A stretch of 64,000 bases of DNA from CALJDF01 sp038121105 (GTDB lineage Bacteria > Pseudomonadota > Alphaproteobacteria > SHVP01), in assembly GCA_038121105.1 (NCBI GenBank), contig JAYONB010000002.1, forward strand, positions 186,001 through 250,000, written 5' to 3'. This document shows, in pieces, positions 20,093 through 27,783 of this stretch (position 1 is the first letter of the stretch; every line of letters begins with the position of its first letter). The notes below the pieces were generated by a model, which was not told where the DNA came from, ran no database searches, and saw nothing but the letters and a program-made list of their open reading frames with translations. The position numbers and the translations under genes were made by a program.

Positions 20093-21496
20093 TTACGACA
20101 GACGGTTGATTCCGTCGAGAGCCGCCGTTTTGTAGCATTCCGCTAAGGTTGGGTAATTGAAAACCGTATCGACGAAGTAGTCGATATCGCCGCCGAGGCT
20201 GAGCACCGCTTGTCCGATATGGATCAGTTCGGTGGCGCCTTCGCCGATGATCGACACCCCCAACAATTTACGGGTTTCGGTGTGGAAGATCAGCTTCAGC
20301 AGGCCCGAGTGGTCGCCGATGATCTGACCGCGGGCGATTTCCTTGTAGGACGCTTTGCCCACCTCGTAGGGCACGCCCTCGCTGGTCAGCTGCTCTTCGT
20401 TTTTGCCGACCACCGAAATTTCGGGAATCGTGTAAATGCCGAACGGGAAAAGTTCCGGCACGCTTTGCGATGGCACATCGAACATATGGCACGACGCCAA
20501 ACGCCCTTGCTCCATGCTGGTCGCGGCGAGGCTCGGAAATCCGATCACGTCGCCGGCGGCGTAGATATGGGGCTGGTCGGTCTGGAAATTCGCGTTGACG
20601 CTGATCCGTCCGCGTTCGTCCGCATCCAATCCGGCGGCTTCTAGGTTCAACGACTCCGTCGCGCCGGTGCGGCCGATTGCGTAAAGCGTCTTTTCGGAAA
20701 TGACTTGCTTGCCGCTTTCCAACTTGATGCGGACATGCTCGCCCTGGTCGTCCTCGTAGGGTTCGACCCCCGAGACCGCTTCGCCGAGGCGCAATGTCAC
20801 GCGGTTTTCGCGCATGTGGTGGGCCAGCGCATCGGTGATTTCCCAGTCGAGGAAATCGAGCAAGCGCGGCCGCTTGTCGATCACCGTGACGCGGACGCCG
20901 AGGGCGGCGAAGACCGTGGCGTACTCGCAGCCGATGACCCCTGCGCCGATCACCGCCAAACGTTTCGGCAGCGTCTGCAGTTTCAAGAGGTCGTCGCTGA
21001 TGAAGATCCGTTCGCCATCAAAGGGAATACTTGGGTCGACCGTACAGACCGTTCCGACCGCGATCAGGATGTGTTCGGCGGTAATGTCTCGATGACCGCC
21101 CGTGGCGACGTCACTCAACCGTACGGTGTTGGCGTCGACGAACGATCCCGATGCGGAAATCACCTCCACCGAGTTGCGCATCAACTGATGCTGCGTGACA
21201 TCGATCTCGCGCCGGATGACATGGTCGGTACGATGCAGCAGATCCTGCATCTCGATCTTTTCTTTGACACGGTAGGCTTGGCCGTAGATGCCGCGTTGGT
21301 TGTAGCCCGACAGATGCATCACCGCTTCGCGTAGCGTCTTCGACGGGATGGTGCCGGTGTTGATGCTGACCCCACCCACAACGCCTTTGTGCTCGACGAT
21401 GGCGACGCGTTTGCCGACCTTGGCGGCCTGGATCGCGGCGCGATGGCCGGCAGGCCCTGAACCAATCACAACTAAATCGTAGTCACGGCCAGACAT
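20093..21496 (-). CDS. sthA: Soluble (Si-specific) NAD(P)+ transhydrogenase
   Basis: A 467-residue FAD enzyme that exchanges hydride between NADPH and NAD+. It has the FAD motif VIGSGPAGHRAAIQAAKVG, the NAD(P) motif VIGAGVIGCEYATVFAALG, and a C-terminal dimerisation domain. The redox-active Cys pair of related disulfide reductases is replaced (VGGVSINTGTIPSKTL), which sets transhydrogenases apart. The first gene of a leftward block including the pentapeptide protein. Start ATG 21496 has GAGG upstream. Confidence 0.92.
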   Translation of the reverse strand: MSGRDYDLVVIGSGPAGHRAAIQAAKVGKRVAIVEHKGVVGGVSINTGTIPSKTLREAVMHLSGYNQRGIYGQAYRVKEKIEMQDLLHRTDHVIRREIDVTQHQLMRNSVEVISASGSFVDANTVRLSDVATGGHRDITAEHILIAVGTVCTVDPSIPFDGERIFISDDLLKLQTLPKRLAVIGAGVIGCEYATVFAALGVRVTVIDKRPRLLDFLDWEITDALAHHMRENRVTLRLGEAVSGVEPYEDDQGEHVRIKLESGKQVISEKTLYAIGRTGATESLNLEAAGLDADERGRISVNANFQTDQPHIYAAGDVIGFPSLAATSMEQGRLASCHMFDVPSQSVPELFPFGIYTIPEISVVGKNEEQLTSEGVPYEVGKASYKEIARGQIIGDHSGLLKLIFHTETRKLLGVSIIGEGATELIHIGQAVLSLGGDIDYFVDTVFNYPTLAECYKTAALDGINRLS

Positions 21497-21507
21497 AAAC
21501 GGCCCTC

Positions 21508-21528
21508 GTTACTGTTCTATTGTTACTG
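21508..21528 (-). repeat. 7-bp direct repeats upstream of sthA
   Basis: On the minus strand CAGTAAC occurs twice (21528-21522 and 21514-21508), 14 bases apart, ending about 11 bases before the sthA start. It could be an operator or mRNA-level site. The rest of the 250-base gap to the next gene (21497-21746) shows nothing I can name. Confidence 0.35.
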
Positions 21529-21746
21529 AAACGCATAACTCCCTGACTTTTAAGGCATTTTAAAGGATGGGCAACAAGTAACGGGTCGCACCTGATTCCC
21601 GTCCGAGCGACCGAGGTGGGCAAAAAACTAGGTCTGATGCCGGTCTCGTCACTTAGCTGCGATTGGCTCGCAAGGTCATGACGGTGCGTTGACTGGACAG
21701 CTGCGCCCCCAGCGGCGAGCGTATCGCAGGTTATTGGCAGGTCTTG

Positions 21747-22985
21747 ATGTCGACGGAATTCAAGGAAGGGGAGGTCGCGCCGGCGGGCAAATGGACGTCG
21801 GTAGGGCTCATTGCCCTAGCCCAAGTGTTGGCGCTGTCGCTTTGGTTCTCCGCGGCGGCGGTCCTCCCGGCTCTGCGGGCCGAATTCGCCATCGGCGATA
21901 CCCATGCCGCGTTGATGAGTTCCGGTGTCGCGCTCGGCTTCGTCGCCGGCACGTTGATCAGCGCCTTCCTTGGGTTGGCCGATCGTATCGAAGCGCGGCG
22001 GCTCTTTTTCGTTTCGATCTTGCTGGGCGCCGCCGCCAACCTAGGCATGCTGGTCATTGCCCCCGACAGCTGGATGGCGCCGATCCTGCGAGTCGCGGTC
22101 GGCGCGACCATGGCGGGGGTCTATCCGGTCGGCATGAAACTGGTCTCAAGTTGGGCGGTGAACGATCGCGGGCTGCTGGTTGGGCTTTTGGTCGGCGCCC
22201 TCACCTTGGGGACGGCCTCACCGCATCTGCTCGATTTGTTGGGCGGCTTGGATTGGCGCTTCACCGTGGCGGCGGCGTCTGTTCTCGCGGTCGCCGCCGG
22301 CGTGATCGTGCTGACGGCGCGCGTCGGGCCGGCGATCGGCGCGGCGGCGGCGTTTCATTCGCGGCTCGTGCTGCGCGCCTGGACCAACAAGCCGTTGCGC
22401 CTCGCGAACTTTGGCTACTTCGGGCACATGTGGGAACTCTACGCCATGTGGGCTTGGATCGGCGTGTTCCTGTCGGCAAGCTTCGCCATTGCACCCGGTG
22501 GCGAGAACGCGGCCGGTCTGGCGCGCCTCGTGACCTTTGCCGTTGTCGGCATCGGCGCCGTCGGCAGCTTGCTCGGCGGCGTCTTTGCGGATCGTTTGGG
22601 CCGCACCACGGTCACGGTGTGGGCGCTGGCCATCAGCGGCGCCTCGGCGTTGGTCATGGGGTTCCTGCTCGGGGCCGCACCCTGGCTAGTGATCGTCGTC
22701 GGCCTGATTTGGGGCATCGCGGTGGTCGCCGACTCGGCGCAATTCTCGGCAAGTGTGATCGAACTCTCGGACCCCGAGATCGTCGGCACCATGCTGACGG
22801 TGCAAACCTCGGTTGGGTTCCTACTCACCATCCTGACGATTCACTTGGTCCCGCCGCTCGCCGAGGGGGTCGGCTGGGGCCTTGCCTTCGCGATGCTGGC
22901 CATCGGCCCCGCCTTCGGCATCGTCGCGATGCTGCGCCTCCGCGCCCGACCCGAGGCGGCAAAACTCGCCGGCGGCAATCGGTAG
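21747..22985 (+). CDS. MFS transporter
   Basis: A 412-residue, 12-helix carrier with a cytoplasmic N-terminus. Helix 1 (GLIALAQVLALSLWFSAAAVLPAL) and the segment VAVGATMAGVYPVGMKLVSSW resemble carriers for nitrate/nitrite or small organic anions. The central loop motif GGVFADRLGRTTV is in the second half. The substrate is unknown. A TTG codon lies three bases upstream, but ATG 21747 is the better start. Ends 7 bases before the convergent ABM gene. Confidence 0.82.
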   Translation: MSTEFKEGEVAPAGKWTSVGLIALAQVLALSLWFSAAAVLPALRAEFAIGDTHAALMSSGVALGFVAGTLISAFLGLADRIEARRLFFVSILLGAAANLGMLVIAPDSWMAPILRVAVGATMAGVYPVGMKLVSSWAVNDRGLLVGLLVGALTLGTASPHLLDLLGGLDWRFTVAAASVLAVAAGVIVLTARVGPAIGAAAAFHSRLVLRAWTNKPLRLANFGYFGHMWELYAMWAWIGVFLSASFAIAPGGENAAGLARLVTFAVVGIGAVGSLLGGVFADRLGRTTVTVWALAISGASALVMGFLLGAAPWLVIVVGLIWGIAVVADSAQFSASVIELSDPEIVGTMLTVQTSVGFLLTILTIHLVPPLAEGVGWGLAFAMLAIGPAFGIVAMLRLRARPEAAKLAGGNR

Positions 22986-22992
22986 TCGGGCG

Positions 22993-23301
22993 TTAGTCGC
23001 CCTTGATCCAGACCGGTGTCGTCTGGTGGACCTCGGGAAAGCCATCGAGTAGCGGTCCGGCTTCGACCATGAAGGTCTTGAACGCGTCACCACCCCCGTC
23101 GGCCGCTTGGGCGGCTGCATCGGTATAGACCTCGAACAAGTGGACCGTGTCCGGGTCGTCGTTGCTATAGCAGTAGAAGTAAGCCTCCAGCGCCGGGTTG
23201 GCAGCCGCGGCGTCGCGCAGGTGGGTTTCCCACAGGGCACGCAGCGCGTCGCGTTGGCCGGGCTTGGCTTTGCTCTTGATGAACAGGGCAACTTTGGCCA
23301 T
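22993..23301 (-). CDS. Antibiotic biosynthesis monooxygenase (ABM) domain protein
   Basis: A 102-residue ferredoxin-like protein, MAKVALFIKSKAKPGQRDALRALWETHL, with the aromatic strand LEAYFYCYSNDDPDTVHLFEVYTD. Such dimeric proteins include quinol monooxygenases and heme-degrading enzymes, but many have no known activity. It begins 4 bases after the GST stop and ends the ArsR-led operon. Confidence 0.8.
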   Translation of the reverse strand: MAKVALFIKSKAKPGQRDALRALWETHLRDAAAANPALEAYFYCYSNDDPDTVHLFEVYTDAAAQAADGGGDAFKTFMVEAGPLLDGFPEVHQTTPVWIKGD

Positions 23302-23305
23302 CGGG

Positions 23306-23956
23306 CTACTCGGCCGCCAACGCGTACGCCTTGAGGGGCGGCGGCAGTGTGGCTTGCATGCTGGGCCGCGCAAAAAGCGCATCCACTAAGCCCGCCAACT
23401 TGGGCCGGGCGCGGATCATGTCGTGGCCTTCCGGCGTCTTGAGATCGAGATAGACCAAGACCGGCCCGGCGATCAAATCCGCCACGGTCACGGTGTCGCC
23501 GACAAACCATGGGCTTCCTGTGTGCAGGGAGGCCAGCACGTTGAGGTGCTTTTCGACAACTGGCAGGGCGGCCTCGATCGCTTCGCGATCGACCGCCCCA
23601 TCCTTGGCGAACAGGTATTTGAGCAGGTAGCCCGGGACCAGATCTTTGTACATGTAGTCCTTGTAGGCGCTCGTCACCTGCTCGGTGTGGGCGCGTGCCA
23701 CCGGGTCGGTTGGTTCAAGCGCGGGGCCGTCGAACGCTTCGTTGATGTATCGCGCGATGGCGGTGGTTTCGAACAAGTGCACATCGCCATGCGTCATGGC
23801 CGGCATTTTGTTGTAGGGGTGGTGCTCTTCGCGAAACGCGTCCGACCGAAAGTCGCTATCGACGAACGCGTGACTGACGCCTTTTTCTTCGCAACACAGC
23901 CGCGTGCTCCAGGGATAGGAGGCGCCGGCGGCGCCGTAGATTTGAATTTCGGCCAT
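23306..23956 (-). CDS. Glutathione S-transferase family protein
   Basis: A 216-residue two-domain GST. The thioredoxin-like N-terminal half has a YPWSTRLCCEEKGV active-site helix, MPAM with the cis-Pro, and FETTAIARYINEAF (the Glu-Thr pair that binds glutathione). The helical C-terminal half holds the TVADLIAGPVLVYLD N-capping motif. It follows two SRPBCC genes in an operon under an ArsR regulator, suggesting detoxification or stress adaptation. Substrate unknown. Confidence 0.88.
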   Translation of the reverse strand: MAEIQIYGAAGASYPWSTRLCCEEKGVSHAFVDSDFRSDAFREEHHPYNKMPAMTHGDVHLFETTAIARYINEAFDGPALEPTDPVARAHTEQVTSAYKDYMYKDLVPGYLLKYLFAKDGAVDREAIEAALPVVEKHLNVLASLHTGSPWFVGDTVTVADLIAGPVLVYLDLKTPEGHDMIRARPKLAGLVDALFARPSMQATLPPPLKAYALAAE

Positions 23957-23968
23957 GGTTGCGTCTCC

Positions 23969-24403
23969 CTAAAAGATTTGCTCAAGGCAATTGAACGAAC
24001 TCGTCCAGCCCCAGTTGTGTTGGTCGGCTTCTTCCTGGTTGGCGAAGCCTTCGTGGTGCAGATGAACCTCGGTGCCGCCGTCTTTTTCGGTGAACGACAC
24101 TTCGACATTTGTTTCGGCACCGGGCTTGTCGTCGGTATACCAAGCCCAGGTGTAGGCGACCTTCTTGCCGGGCTCGATCTCGGTAAAGGTGCCGCGCACA
24201 TCATGGGTCGTGCCATCGGGCGCTTGCATCAAGGTTTCGTAACGCCCGCCTTCGCGGCAATCGATTTCAGCCTTGGGGCAACTCATGCCCTCCGGCCCCC
24301 ACCACTTCTTCATCACTTCGGGTTTGGTAAAGGCGTCGAATACCGCGCCGGGCTTTGCCTTAACGACGCGGGAAATATCGAGTCCGAGAACATGTTCTGA
24401 CAT
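23969..24403 (-). CDS. SRPBCC (AHSA1-type) domain protein
   Basis: A 144-residue START/Bet v1-like protein with the AHSA1 pattern VFDAFTKPEVMKKWWGPEGM, GGRYETLMQAPDGT and a C-terminal NQEEADQHNWGWTSSFNCLEQ helix. It is a close paralogue of the next gene upstream, 10 bases away, so the pair probably arose by tandem duplication. The fold makes a hydrophobic ligand pocket; the ligand is not known. Genes of this type often sit behind an ArsR-like repressor, as here. Confidence 0.87.
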   Translation of the reverse strand: MSEHVLGLDISRVVKAKPGAVFDAFTKPEVMKKWWGPEGMSCPKAEIDCREGGRYETLMQAPDGTTHDVRGTFTEIEPGKKVAYTWAWYTDDKPGAETNVEVSFTEKDGGTEVHLHHEGFANQEEADQHNWGWTSSFNCLEQIF

Positions 24404-24413
24404 CGAACGCTCC

Positions 24414-24872
24414 TTAGCGGGTTTGATCGAAACAATTGAAGGTGCTGGTCCAACCGCGGTTGTGCAGGTCGGCGGCTTCTTCGGTGGCGAAGCCGGTGTG
24501 GGTCAGCGTGACCTCGGTGCCGTCGGGGTGGTCGGCGAAGACGATCGCGACGTAGGTCTCTTCGCTGCCGTCGCCCTCGGTGTCGGTCCACGCCCAGGTG
24601 TAGCCGAGTTTGGCCGGCGGCTCGAAGGAGGTGATGCGCCCGCTGACCGTATGGACCGTTCCGTCCGGACTTTTCTTGTCGAAGCGGTAACGCCCGCCGA
24701 CGCGCAAATCCATTGTGACGTCGACCAGGGTGAAGCCTTCAGGCCCCCACCATTTGCGCAGAAGGTCGGGTCTGGTAAAGGCGTCGAAGACGAAGGCGCG
24801 CGGCGCGGTGAAGACGCGGCTTACGGTGGCGCTGAAGGCCTGCGGCTCAGGACGTGCGGTTGCTGTCGTCAT
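24414..24872 (-). CDS. SRPBCC (AHSA1-type) domain protein, paralogue
   Basis: A 152-residue paralogue of the downstream gene (FVFDAFTRPDLLRKWWGPEGF and LHNRGWTSTFNCFDQ). Its start lies inside the ArsR gene: the two frames overlap by 26 bases (24847-24872), which implies translational coupling. Function unknown; a lipid-like or aromatic ligand is usual for the fold. Confidence 0.86.
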   Translation of the reverse strand: MTTATARPEPQAFSATVSRVFTAPRAFVFDAFTRPDLLRKWWGPEGFTLVDVTMDLRVGGRYRFDKKSPDGTVHTVSGRITSFEPPAKLGYTWAWTDTEGDGSEETYVAIVFADHPDGTEVTLTHTGFATEEAADLHNRGWTSTFNCFDQTR

Positions 24873-25227
24873 GGGGCTCTTCCTCTCCAGAGTCGTTCTG
24901 TTTCTTGAAGGCCTCGATGAACTCGGCGAGCGAGTCGAACTGGGCCTCCCAAAAGTGTCGGTACCGTTCGATCCATTGGGCGGCCTGCTGCAACCGCTCG
25001 GGTTCGAGACGGCAGCGGCGCCATTGCGCCTCTTTGATGCGCTGGATCAGCTTAGCGTGTTCGAGCACCTTGAGGTGGCGCGAGACCGCCGGTGCCGAGA
25101 TGGTGAACGGCTCGGCCAACTCGCCGACGGTCGCCGGCCCTTCGGCGAGGCGCGCTAAAATCGCCCGCCGGGTCGGATCCGACAGGGCGGCAAAGGTGGT
25201 GCTGAGCGGGTCGGTCGCGTGTTGCAT
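24847..25227 (-). CDS. ArsR family winged-helix repressor
   Basis: A 126-residue dimeric DNA-binding protein: DPTRRAILARLAEGPATVGELAEPFTISAPAVSRHLKVLEHAKLI is a textbook ArsR helix-turn-helix and wing. There is no metal-binding Cys motif (no ELCVCDL), so it is of the SdpR-like non-metal type. It probably represses its own operon (two SRPBCC genes, GST, ABM) through the AT-rich repeats just upstream. The C-terminal tail is acidic. Confidence 0.9.
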   Translation of the reverse strand: MQHATDPLSTTFAALSDPTRRAILARLAEGPATVGELAEPFTISAPAVSRHLKVLEHAKLIQRIKEAQWRRCRLEPERLQQAAQWIERYRHFWEAQFDSLAEFIEAFKKQNDSGEEEPHDDSNRTS

Positions 25228-25233
25228 TTAGCT

Positions 25234-25259
25234 AATATGTTAATTAATGAATATGTTAA
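25234..25259 (-). promoter_or_regulatory. Likely ArsR operator: two AATATGTTAA repeats
   Basis: AATATGTTAA appears at 25234-25243 and 25250-25259 (read on the plus strand), starts 16 bases apart, around a TTAATTAA palindrome (25240-25247). The tract is strikingly AT-rich against its surroundings and lies just upstream of the arsR-like start at 25227, where an autoregulated promoter would be. Confidence 0.55.
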
Positions 25260-25301
25260 ATAATAGGCGGGGGCGGACTGTCAAGGGGTCACGGTCTCGG
25301 G

Positions 25302-26513
25302 CTATTCGGCGGCTTGGGCGGGAACGGGGCGCCGCGCCCCGAAAGGAACGACTGCGTTGCCTTCTTCGGGGTCGGGCGGGATCAGACGCGAGAGGCCGAG
25401 CGAGGCCAGCGCCATCGCCGCACCGGCAAGGAAGACAGCTGCCGGCGAGACCAGCCACAACAACCCGAAGGCCGCCGGCAACACGACCGCGGCGATGTGG
25501 TTGATGGTGAAACTCACCCCGGCGGTGGGGGCGATATCGGCCGGATCGGCGATCTTTTGGAAATAGGTCTTCATGGCGATCGCCATGGCGAAGAACACGT
25601 GGTCGACGATGTAAAGGCCGATCGCGATCGCTGGGTTTTGAACAAAGGCATAGGCGACGAACACCACAAACAGGCCGAGGTATTCGACCGTCAGCGCTTT
25701 GCGTTCGCCCCAGATGCCGATGAGTTTACCGATCCGCGGCGCAAGGACCATGCTGAGCGCGCTGTTGGCGAGGAAGATGAGCGCGATCGAACCGGCATCG
25801 AACCCGAAACGCTCGACCAACATGAACGCGGCGAATACGACAAAGATCTGTCGCCGCGCACCCGACATGAACACCAGCGCGTAGTAGAGCCAATAGCGTT
25901 TGCGCAACACGAGATGTTTGTGTTGTTCGACCTTGGCCGGGAACACCGGAAACAATATCCATGCCGCAAGTGCAAGCAGCACGGTGACACCGCCGCCCAC
26001 GAGATAGACCCATTTAAAGTCGAGTTTCGCGATATCGAGCCCGACGTAAATCAAGGCATAGGCAATGATCCCGGCGAACGAACCCACGGCAATGACCCGG
26101 CCCAACCAGTGCGCCGCGTTCTTCTTGTCGAGCCACTGCAGGGACAACGACTGCGCGGTGGTTTCGTAATAGTGAAAACCCAACGACATCACGACGGTGG
26201 TGAGGTAGAGCCCGACAATCGTCGGGAAGAACCCGGTTGCCGCCGTGCCGATGCCCAGGAACAAAAGCGAGAGATAGGCCAGTTTCTGTTCGCGCACGAA
26301 CAGCAACAAAAAGACCACGGCGAAGGCGAGAAAACCCGGCACCTCGCGCAAGGATTGGAGAATGCCGATCTCCGCGCCGCCGAATTGCGCCCGCTCGATC
26401 GCAAAGTTGTTGAGCAGTCCCTGCCAGGTCGCGAACGAAATCGGCACACCCGCGCCCATGATGAGCAGCAGAATTTCCGGCCGGCGTAGATTGTCGCGCA
26501 AGCGGGTAAACAT
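25302..26513 (-). CDS. MFS transporter
   Basis: A 403-residue carrier with about 12 membrane helices. It opens MFTRLRDNLRRPEILLLIMGAGVPISFATWQGLL and has FHYYETTAQSLSLQWLDKKNAAHWLGR between helices 4 and 5. The usual GxxxDRxGRR loop is replaced by APRIGKLIGIWGERKAL in the second half. I cannot assign a substrate. It stands alone, downstream of nothing obvious, and ends 74 bases from the divergent ArsR start. Confidence 0.8.
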   Translation of the reverse strand: MFTRLRDNLRRPEILLLIMGAGVPISFATWQGLLNNFAIERAQFGGAEIGILQSLREVPGFLAFAVVFLLLFVREQKLAYLSLLFLGIGTAATGFFPTIVGLYLTTVVMSLGFHYYETTAQSLSLQWLDKKNAAHWLGRVIAVGSFAGIIAYALIYVGLDIAKLDFKWVYLVGGGVTVLLALAAWILFPVFPAKVEQHKHLVLRKRYWLYYALVFMSGARRQIFVVFAAFMLVERFGFDAGSIALIFLANSALSMVLAPRIGKLIGIWGERKALTVEYLGLFVVFVAYAFVQNPAIAIGLYIVDHVFFAMAIAMKTYFQKIADPADIAPTAGVSFTINHIAAVVLPAAFGLLWLVSPAAVFLAGAAMALASLGLSRLIPPDPEEGNAVVPFGARRPVPAQAAE

Positions 26514-26602
26514 GAAAGATACTTTAGAAGATTCGGCGCCTCCCGAACGGAGGGCGGTCCTAGATTATCGCGGTCCTGGCAGAGCGGCCATCTTCGCGTC
26601 GC

Positions 26603-27214
26603 CTACCACATCGATGCGTTGGCGCGGGCTTTCCAGGCTTTGTCGTATTCCGGGCCATCGATGCGGCCGTCGCTGGTTTGGGCAAGCATGGTCCCGGCGG
26701 TGGGGAGGGCCTTGGGGTCGACGTGCCTTTCGGCATTCCACAGGTCGGCGCGCAGCACCGCGCGGGCGCACTGGAAGTAGATCGCATCGACGGTGACGAC
26801 CACGACGCAGCGCGGCTCCTTGCCTTCGATTGAGAACGAGGCGAGTAGGTCAGGGTCGATTGAAATTTTGGCCCGGCCTTGGATGCGCATGGTGTTGCCC
26901 GATCCGGGAATTAGAAACAGCAACGCGACGTGCGGGTCGTGGACGATGTTGCGTAGTGAATCGACCCGGTTGTTGCCGCGACGGTCGGGGATCATCACGG
27001 TTTTCTCGTCGGTGACCCGCACCACCTTCCCCGCATCGCCGCGGGGCGAGCAATCCAAGCCGTCGGGCCCGTTGGTTGCCAGCGCCATGAAGGGCGAGGC
27101 ATCGATCATCGTCTTATAAGCCGGCACGATCCGGTCGGTTTCCTTAGTCAGCGCGGGTTCGCTGGGCGTGCCGTAGAGCGCTTCAAGATCGGCAAGAGTG
27201 GTGATGGTCGACAT
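26603..27214 (-). CDS. Pyridoxamine 5'-phosphate oxidase-like FMN protein (MSMEG_1061 family)
   Basis: A 203-residue split-barrel flavoprotein. The core reads ASPFMALATNGPDGLDCSPRGDAGKVVRV, PDRRGNNRVDSLRNIVHDPHVALLFLIPG and MRIQGRAKIS, the arrangement of FMN-binding PNPOx-like proteins whose Arg/Asn residues hold the phosphate. It lacks the pyridoxal-phosphate site of true PdxH. Start ATG 27214 was chosen over the longer frame to 27349, which lacks family sequence. It is divergent from a VOC gene. Confidence 0.85.
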   Translation of the reverse strand: MSTITTLADLEALYGTPSEPALTKETDRIVPAYKTMIDASPFMALATNGPDGLDCSPRGDAGKVVRVTDEKTVMIPDRRGNNRVDSLRNIVHDPHVALLFLIPGSGNTMRIQGRAKISIDPDLLASFSIEGKEPRCVVVVTVDAIYFQCARAVLRADLWNAERHVDPKALPTAGTMLAQTSDGRIDGPEYDKAWKARANASMW

Positions 27215-27308
27215 GGCGCGACTCCGTTGCGAGAGTTGTGGGCACTCTAGAAGCGGCAGGCCCGGCGCGACAAGCGTCCGGCCAAACCCCGCGCAGAAAG
27301 GACGCATG

Positions 27309-27773
27309 ATGGCGCTGACCGCACCGGTTTCCCGCACCACCATCTTCACCCGCGATGCCGAGCGTGCGCTTGGCTTTTACCGCGATCTCTTGGAGATGGA
27401 GGTTTGGATCGACACGTTGATTCCCAATCCAGGGGCCTCCGACATTCTTGGCCAACCCTGCGAGTCGATGCGGATCATCGTGTTGCGCGCCGACGATACG
27501 ACGATCGGCAATATCGGCTTGGCCGAGGTCCATGGCGCCAATCCACCGCTTGAAGATCCGGTGCCCGCGACCAACGTGCGGTTCGGTGAACCTTGCATGG
27601 TGATCCGCACGGATCACCTCAAGGAATTGCTGCCGAAGTTGGATGCGGCCGGGGTGCACGTGATCAGCCCGCCGACCAAGTTGGAGCTGCCGTTGCCTGA
27701 AGAGGTGTGGGAGATGTTCCTGCGCGATCCCGACGGCACGATGATCAATCTCTCGCACCACGGGCCGTGGTAG
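27309..27773 (+). CDS. VOC family protein
   Basis: A 154-residue single VOC module: VSRTTIFTRDAERALGFYRDLLEMEVWID at the start and MFLRDPDGTMINLSHHGPW at the end. The final acidic metal ligand of many VOC enzymes is Asn here (INLSHH), so a metal-dependent activity is doubtful. ATG 27309 was chosen over ATG 27306 for spacing to the AAAGGA at 27297-27302. Ends 10 bases before the convergent ThDP enzyme. Confidence 0.8.
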   Translation: MALTAPVSRTTIFTRDAERALGFYRDLLEMEVWIDTLIPNPGASDILGQPCESMRIIVLRADDTTIGNIGLAEVHGANPPLEDPVPATNVRFGEPCMVIRTDHLKELLPKLDAAGVHVISPPTKLELPLPEEVWEMFLRDPDGTMINLSHHGPW

Positions 27774-27783
27774 CGCCTGTGCT

